Positions 58,898-64,000 of a DNA stretch of 64,000 nucleotides are shown here, piece after piece. The DNA comes from Rubellimicrobium rubrum (GTDB taxonomy: Bacteria > Pseudomonadota > Alphaproteobacteria > Rhodobacterales > Rhodobacteraceae). Where the stretch lies: NCBI RefSeq assembly GCF_006152115.1, contig NZ_VDFU01000004.1, positions 186,001-250,000 on the forward strand, in the 5' to 3' direction. Made by a program: the position numbers and the translations under genes. Position 1 is the stretch's first letter, and every line of letters starts with the position of its first letter. The notes beneath the pieces were generated by a model. It was not told where the DNA came from. It searched no databases and saw nothing but the letters and a program-made list of their open reading frames with translations.

Positions 58898-61800
58898 TTA
58901 GCTGGATGCCAGCGGGTCTCGGGCCCTCAGTTGCCGGCTCAGGGCCGCTTCGAGCTCTTCGAACTCGAATGGCTTGCGCAACACCAAGGAGCTCTCGCCC
59001 ATGGCCTGCGCGATCGCGGCCGTATCGCCGTAACCCGTCACGAAGATGATGGGCAGATCGGGCCGGGTTCTACGCACCGCCTCCGCCACCTCAGCCCCGT
59101 TCATGCCCGGCATCGCAAAGTCGACAACGATCACGTCGGGCTCCTGATCCAGAACAGACAAGCCCTCCGAACCACTGCTAGCCTCGAGCACACGATGACC
59201 TAAGGCCTCGATCTCGGCCACGAGCGACCGTCGCACCAGATCATCATCGTCGATGACAAGAATGGTGGCACCGGTTGTCCCGTCCTGCTCCCTTTTCGCC
59301 ATGCCCGTTGTGCGTTCACCTTCCAGAGCTCGTTCGGCTTGGCGAAGGAACACGCAGACCGCTGTGCCCTGCCCGGGATGGGTGTTGAGCCGGACGGTGC
59401 CCCCGGACTGTCGGGCCATGGCATAGACCTGGCTCAGGCCCAAGCCCGTCCCTCTGCCAAGCCCTTTGGTGGTGAAGAAGGGCTCGAAGGCTCGCTGCGC
59501 CACCTCGGGCGTCATACCCGTTCCGGTGTCCCTGACGCAGATCAGCACGTAGTCCCCTGGCGGGAGCTCCGGGTCGTCGTCCTTGTTCTGAGCTTCCGCA
59601 CTGATACTGATCGTGCCGCCCTCGGGCATGGCGTCGCGGGCGTTGATGGCCAGGTTCAGGATCGCCATCTCGAGTTGGGTCGGGTCGGCTAGGGCTGCGA
59701 GGTTCCGATCAGGCGTCTCGATGCGCACCAGCGACATGGGGCCCAGGGTTCGCTGTAGGAGATCCTGTAGACCTTCAAGAGCCTGAGCCACTTGGACGGG
59801 CTTCACAGCGAGCTGTTGGGAGCGCGCGAAGGCCAGAAGCTGCGCGGTGAGGCTGCCTCCCCGGCGGGCCGCCTCCATGCCCTGCTCGGCCAACAGGCAC
59901 ACCCGTTCGGGGTTGTCCGATCGCTTGCGTATGAGCGCAAGGCTGCCCTGCACGGCTTGCAGGAGGTTGTTGAAGTCGTGCGCGATGCCGCCCGTCAGCT
60001 GGCCCAGCGCCTCCATCTTCTGGCTCTGGCGCAGGATCTCCTCGCGTTCGCGCTCCTGGGTGATGTCGCGGCCCACCACGTAGAACTGCTCTCCTTCCGC
60101 GACCCCGGTCCAGGAAAGCCAGACTACCCGGCCATCCCGGCAGATCATGCGGTTCAGGTACTTCTGTACGAGGTCCCCGGCGCGCAACTGCTGCACTGCA
60201 TCCACCAAGGTCCCGTGATCGTCAGGATGTACGAACTCCACGAACGGTCGCGACAGTATCTCCTCGTCCGGCACCCCGAGAAGACGGCTCCAGGCCGGGT
60301 TGACCGAGGTCAGGAACCCATCAAAGCCGCCTACCGCGAAGAGATCGTTCGACAGCGCGAAGAAACGGTCGAGCTCGCGCCGGCGCTCCTCGACCTCGCC
60401 TTCCAGCGCCTCGGCATGCGAGCGGAGCGCCTCGGCCTTCCGGTACTCCTCCGTCACGTCGATCTCGATGCCAACGAGCCGGGTAATCATCCCTTCGGGT
60501 CCCGCGACCGCAGTCTGGTGCGAGCGCATCCAGCGCGTCTCGCCGGCCACGATCACCCGGTAGTCCAAGTCGTGCGTCCCACCCTCCCGGCGGACGAGCT
60601 CGGTCTGGTCCATGACCGTGGCGAGGTCGTCCGGATGGATCAGCGCCTTCCAGGCCGCGACGACATCGGAAGGTGGTGTGGTCACTGGGTCGATCCCGAA
60701 GAGCACGTACTCCTCGGGCGACCACACGGTCACGTCGGCGACCAGGTCCCACTCCCAGACGCCCGCCCGGGCGGCCTTGCTGGCGAGCTGAAGGCGGGCC
60801 TCGCTGGCGCGAAGGTCTTCTTCGGCTTTCCGCGGCTCGGTCTCGTCGGACAGGACACCGAGAGCCCGGACCGGCCGGCCCTCGGCATCGAAGAGGACGT
60901 CGCAGCGAAGTCGCAGCCAGCGGTGCGACCCCTCCGGGTGCATGTAGCGGAAGCTGTTCTCGAACGAGGTCTCGCCGCGCTCCATGGCGGCCCGGTTCTC
61001 CGTCTGCAGTCGCTCCTGCTCGCCGGGAGCATAGCGCGCGCGGACGGCATTGAGGTCTAGGACCTCGTTCTCGGGAAACCCCAGTATGCGATTGAGTTCG
61101 GGCGAATGAGTGACGGAGTCGTGGATCACATCGAGATCCCATACGACCATGCGGCCCGCCTCAATCGCGAGCCGGAGGTGCTGGGCCCTCTCGCGCTCCG
61201 CTTCTTCAAGCTTGCGCCGGGTGCTGATGTCTTGGATCGTCCCTACGTACCGCACCACCGCCGGGCCGCTCGCAGTGGGCTCAAAGATGGCTTCGCCGCT
61301 CGCCTGTACCCAGCGGACCGTGCCGTCTGGAAGCAGAAGCCGGTACTCGTAGCTGTCCCGGGCGTGGCTCTCCTCGCTCATTGCCACCCGCGAGACCGAC
61401 CAGATGCGATCACGGTCCTCGGGGTGGATGCGACCGAAAACGAGCTCGGACGTGACCTCCTGATCCACGGGAATGCCATAGAGCCTCTTGGCACGCTCTG
61501 AGTAGGTCAGCTGCCTGGAGCGCGCATCCCAGTCCCAGATGCCGATCTCGGCCGAGTCCGTGGCGAGCTTGAGCCGGGTGCGTTCCTCCTGAAGCGCCTG
61601 GGCCGCGGCGGTCTCCTCAGTGGCGTCCTCCTGGACGCATAGCCAGTAGCTTTGGCCATCGATCTCGACGGCGCTGATCCGCGACCGGGTGGTGAACAGG
61701 GTATGGTCCTTGCGGCGGTTATGCCATTCGCCCTGCCACGAGCCGGAGCGCTTCAGCTCGTCGATGACCTTTGTGACGATTCGCTCGTTCTCCTCGGGCG

Positions 61801-62014
61801 TGTAGGCGTTCTGGACAGTGACGTGCTGACCCCAGAGCTCGCCAGCCTCATAGCCAAAGAGATCATCCTCGGCGGGGTTGGTGTAGACGATCGTGCCATC
61901 CTCGCGGGACAAGCTCACGCCCTCCGTCATGCGGTCCAGGAGGACGCGTGTAAGGCTGCCGGGGTTGGTGAGGTCTCCAAGAGCAGATGGAAGGAGACGA
62001 GGTGGGTTCATCAT
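58898..62014 (-). CDS. Hybrid sensor histidine kinase with five PAS domains and receiver domain
   Basis: About 1038 residues from the ATG at 62014 (an ATG at 62038 would add eight). No membrane helix, so cytoplasmic. Five PAS/PAC modules in tandem, several of PAS_3 type (WDWDARSRQLTYSERAKRLYG, WEWDLVADVTVWSPEEYVLFG; HPEDR and HPDD motifs), then HisKA with LTGGIAHDFNN, HATPase_c (LAINARDAM, VRDTGTGM, GTGLGLSQVY) and a receiver with phospho-Asp in VIVVDFAMPG. It shares the kinase and receiver organisation of the protein at 5530 but has its own PAS set. No response regulator is adjacent except the unrelated kinase upstream. Confidence 0.88.
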   Translation of the reverse strand: MMNPPRLLPSALGDLTNPGSLTRVLLDRMTEGVSLSREDGTIVYTNPAEDDLFGYEAGELWGQHVTVQNAYTPEENERIVTKVIDELKRSGSWQGEWHNRRKDHTLFTTRSRISAVEIDGQSYWLCVQEDATEETAAAQALQEERTRLKLATDSAEIGIWDWDARSRQLTYSERAKRLYGIPVDQEVTSELVFGRIHPEDRDRIWSVSRVAMSEESHARDSYEYRLLLPDGTVRWVQASGEAIFEPTASGPAVVRYVGTIQDISTRRKLEEAERERAQHLRLAIEAGRMVVWDLDVIHDSVTHSPELNRILGFPENEVLDLNAVRARYAPGEQERLQTENRAAMERGETSFENSFRYMHPEGSHRWLRLRCDVLFDAEGRPVRALGVLSDETEPRKAEEDLRASEARLQLASKAARAGVWEWDLVADVTVWSPEEYVLFGIDPVTTPPSDVVAAWKALIHPDDLATVMDQTELVRREGGTHDLDYRVIVAGETRWMRSHQTAVAGPEGMITRLVGIEIDVTEEYRKAEALRSHAEALEGEVEERRRELDRFFALSNDLFAVGGFDGFLTSVNPAWSRLLGVPDEEILSRPFVEFVHPDDHGTLVDAVQQLRAGDLVQKYLNRMICRDGRVVWLSWTGVAEGEQFYVVGRDITQEREREEILRQSQKMEALGQLTGGIAHDFNNLLQAVQGSLALIRKRSDNPERVCLLAEQGMEAARRGGSLTAQLLAFARSQQLAVKPVQVAQALEGLQDLLQRTLGPMSLVRIETPDRNLAALADPTQLEMAILNLAINARDAMPEGGTISISAEAQNKDDDPELPPGDYVLICVRDTGTGMTPEVAQRAFEPFFTTKGLGRGTGLGLSQVYAMARQSGGTVRLNTHPGQGTAVCVFLRQAERALEGERTTGMAKREQDGTTGATILVIDDDDLVRRSLVAEIEALGHRVLEASSGSEGLSVLDQEPDVIVVDFAMPGMNGAEVAEAVRRTRPDLPIIFVTGYGDTAAIAQAMGESSLVLRKPFEFEELEAALSRQLRARDPLASS

Positions 62015-62310
62015 ACGACCTGAGCAGTCCAGACACATCCGGGTACGCTACTGCGGTGCTGGACCGAGTGCTATTGCCAAGGAACGAGAAACACACCTGT
62101 TAGATGTCAGCTCCGAACCATGACAGTCATGATGGTTCCAAGGAGCCGCGTCCAAATCTGGGGAGGCGGCATGCTTCGTGCCGGGCAGACCATTGGTCTT
62201 GGCAGGCGCTTCCAGGGCGGTCGGCAGGCGCCCGAGCCCCACACGCGATCGGCTTGGGGAGGTCAGCTCCACGGCCGCAGCCGAGCAGGAAGCTTACTCA
62301 CCGGCCGGTC
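62015..62310. other. Intergenic region between two kinases
   Basis: Just under 300 bases with no gene recognised; it must hold the promoter of the five-PAS kinase. Confidence 0.35.
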
Positions 62311-64000
62311 TCAGACCGCACCGATCAGAGGTGCCTCAGGCTCGGTGCGCGGTCCTGCCTGGACCGAGATCGGGAACAACACCACAAATCGGGTGCCCGG
62401 AGGACCTTCGACCGTCAGCGTCCCTTCCAGCTGTCGCAGGAAGCCGTCGAGGAGCTTCATGCCCACCCCGGTGGCTGTTGCTCGGGCCTCGGCCGCGGGC
62501 AGCCCAGTCCCGTCGTCCTCCACGATCAGCCGGAGCTGGCTCGAACTCGCAGCCCCAAGGACGATGCGGATGGTGCCCTGATCCCGTGCCTTGAAGGCGT
62601 GCTTTATCGCGTTGAGCACCAACTCGGTCACGAGAAGGCCCAAGGCGATGCCTTGGCCGGGCGACAGGGCAACACCTGCCTCGGCATCCACCTCGATGCG
62701 GACCGCGTCGCCTTTGACGAAAGCCAGGACCAGATCACGCGTGAGACCGCCAAGATAGGCGGCAGCGTCCAGTTCCTGCATTTCGTCACGCGTGATCTGG
62801 AACAGCTGCCGATGGACCAGTGCCATGGACCGAATGCGCTCCTCGGCCTCAGTGATGATCCGACGGGCCAGGGGGTCGGCAACACGGCGGGTTTGAAGAG
62901 CAAAAATGCTCTCCATGAGCTGAAAGCTGTTCATGACTCGGTGGCTCATCTCTCGCGCCAAGAGTTCGTTGCGATCTGCCAACCGCTCCTTCTCAGCGGC
63001 GGTTGCGCGGAGCGCCGCCTCCGCCCGGTCCCGTTCTTCTCGGCTCGTGTTGAGCTCGTCCATGTAGCTGTCGAAGGTGGCGCCGAGCGCCTCGATCTCG
63101 CCGTCGCGGGAGCACATGTTCGTCCGGATGGCCTCGTCGCCGGCGCGCCTCGCAGCAAGGGCTGACGCAATCTGAGACACCGGTCCTCGCACAAGGCGCT
63201 GCCCCAGAAACCACGACAGCCCGCCGGCCACGATCACGGCCGCGAGTACCAGTGCCAGCGTCCGGCGGGCCGCTGCATCGAAAGGCCCGAACGCCTCCTC
63301 CCGGGCGATGCCGGTGCTGATATAGAGACCGACTGGCGACAAGCCTGCAGGAATATAGCCCAGGATACGCTGGGTGCCGTCCTGGCTCGTCACCTCGATC
63401 GAGCCCGGTGCCCCAGCACGGACGAGGGGCTGAAACGCCTCGGGAATGGCAGTGCCGACGAAACGCTCAGGAAAGGGCTCGCGCGCGATGATGACGCCAT
63501 TGCGGTCGGCAATGGTCAGGGAGCCGTTCCGCGCCAGTTGCCGTTCGCGCAGCGTGGCGCCCAGCCAGTCCAGGTCCATGGAGGTGGCCACCACCCCCCG
63601 CGGCTGGCCGTCGGCCCCGAGAATGGCCAAGGCCAGGGGCAGGACCTTGTCGCCCGTGACCCGGCTCACGGTGTACTCGCCCACGACCAGGCGGCCTCCG
63701 TTGGCGAGTGCCTCGGTGAAATAGGGCCGGTCCGACAGGTCAAGGCCCTGCGCTGTCGGGTCGGACCCGCAGACCACGGTCCCCTCCAGGTCGAGGATGC
63801 TGATCCGGGTGAACTGCGGCAGTGCGGGCGCGAGATGCACCAGGAAGTTCGAGCAGCCTTCTATGTCGAACCTCTGCACGACTGGGGCCGCCGCCATGGC
63901 ATGGAGAATGCCATCGGCCCCCGAGGTCAAGCGTTCCATCTCCCTGGCAGCCTGCTCGGCGGTCGCGATTGCCAGGGCGCGGATCTCCGTGCCGCGGTTT
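62311..64000 (-). CDS. Cache-HAMP sensor histidine kinase of HisKA_2 type (N-terminus outside window)
   Basis: About 562 residues are visible; the frame is open to the window edge, so the N-terminus (probably a first membrane helix) is missing. Periplasmic double-Cache domain (ISILDLEGTVVCGSDP, DRPYFTEAL, GVVATSMDLDWLG), a membrane helix (TLALVLAAVIVAGGLSWFLG), HAMP (RLVRGPVSQIASAL), a short coiled coil (REERDRAEAALRATAAEKERL), then HisKA_2 with the phospho-His in LLAREMSHRVMNSFQ and HATPase (LGLLVTELVLNAIKHAF, VEDDGTGL). This type often signals through PhyR-like or single-domain regulators in alphaproteobacteria. No partner is visible. Confidence 0.87.
   Translation of the reverse strand, partial: NRGTEIRALAIATAEQAAREMERLTSGADGILHAMAAAPVVQRFDIEGCSNFLVHLAPALPQFTRISILDLEGTVVCGSDPTAQGLDLSDRPYFTEALANGGRLVVGEYTVSRVTGDKVLPLALAILGADGQPRGVVATSMDLDWLGATLRERQLARNGSLTIADRNGVIIAREPFPERFVGTAIPEAFQPLVRAGAPGSIEVTSQDGTQRILGYIPAGLSPVGLYISTGIAREEAFGPFDAAARRTLALVLAAVIVAGGLSWFLGQRLVRGPVSQIASALAARRAGDEAIRTNMCSRDGEIEALGATFDSYMDELNTSREERDRAEAALRATAAEKERLADRNELLAREMSHRVMNSFQLMESIFALQTRRVADPLARRIITEAEERIRSMALVHRQLFQITRDEMQELDAAAYLGGLTRDLVLAFVKGDAVRIEVDAEAGVALSPGQGIALGLLVTELVLNAIKHAFKARDQGTIRIVLGAASSSQLRLIVEDDGTGLPAAEARATATGVGMKLLDGFLRQLEGTLTVEGPPGTRFVVLFPISVQAGPRTEPEAPLIGAV

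Noticed and set aside
59792-61060. Long plus-strand frame opposite the five-PAS kinase
   Set aside because: Same cause; the minus-strand protein has clear PAS and kinase motifs across the whole stretch.

Overview
The window is high-GC, densely coded DNA with many GTG starts and many 4-base ATGA/GTGA gene overlaps. Gene content (BMP- and CUT1-type ABC importers, large PAS hybrid histidine kinases, a cytoplasmic HisKA_2 kinase, oligopeptidase B, RTX protein, a CCTCCTCCC-loop small RNA array) points to an alphaproteobacterium, most likely Rhodobacteraceae. This is inferred from gene families; no rRNA or other phylogenetic marker is present.

Layout. (1) 1-4879, minus strand: a compact six-gene operon encoding a Rieske ferredoxin-like protein, a Rieske-less mononuclear-iron oxygenase subunit, a GST-like protein, an aminohydrolase of the 8-oxoguanine/hydroxytriazine deaminase type, a BMP-family binding protein and the start of its ABC ATPase. 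It resembles a split N-demethylase coupled to purine (or s-triazine) uptake. (2) 5062-9124: a catalytically degenerate acylphosphatase-like gene, a possible 55-codon gene coupled to a four-PAS hybrid kinase, then a non-coding stretch with three tandem hairpins whose loops all show CCTCCTCCC (CcsR/cuckoo-like small RNA), ending in a strong terminator, and a second terminator-ended leader or RNA. (3) 9215-20227: housekeeping and accessory singletons (oligopeptidase B, RTX protein, Kef-type antiporter, SDR/HxlR divergent pair, GGDEF-EAL protein, NTF2-like protein). (4) 20501-20895: a decayed VOC (glyoxalase-fold) gene.

(5) 21211-58155: about 37 kb of sugar and sugar-acid catabolism built from several modules. 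An IclR gene sits between two divergent operons holding two enolase-superfamily dehydratases, an Fe-type alcohol dehydrogenase, a Gfo/Idh dehydrogenase and a GST. Next is a CUT1 transporter operon with an aldo/keto reductase, an RraA-like aldolase and an SDR. Opposite it runs an apparent 11-gene minus-strand operon (43902 to 34403) with permease-permease-ATPase-binding protein order followed by VOC, TIM-barrel, TolB-like, AKR, VOC, DUF1080 and cupin genes; a LacI-type operator lies at its head and a divergent AKR-LacI-SDR-AKR set beside it. Finally comes an AraC-controlled thu-like operon (binding protein, two permeases, ATPase, Gfo/Idh, ThuA, UxuA-like, lactonase) with a divergent epimerase. 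This last module is flanked on both sides by decayed insertion sequences (IS5-type near 48 kb, IS110-type near 58.2 kb). The three transporters and repeated AKR, SDR, VOC and Gfo/Idh genes suggest stepwise collection of pathways that oxidise, isomerise and dehydrate unusual sugars, possibly through 3-keto intermediates.

(6) 58898-64000: a five-PAS hybrid histidine kinase and an incomplete Cache-HAMP-HisKA_2 kinase, both on the minus strand. No tRNA, rRNA, CRISPR array or prophage was seen.
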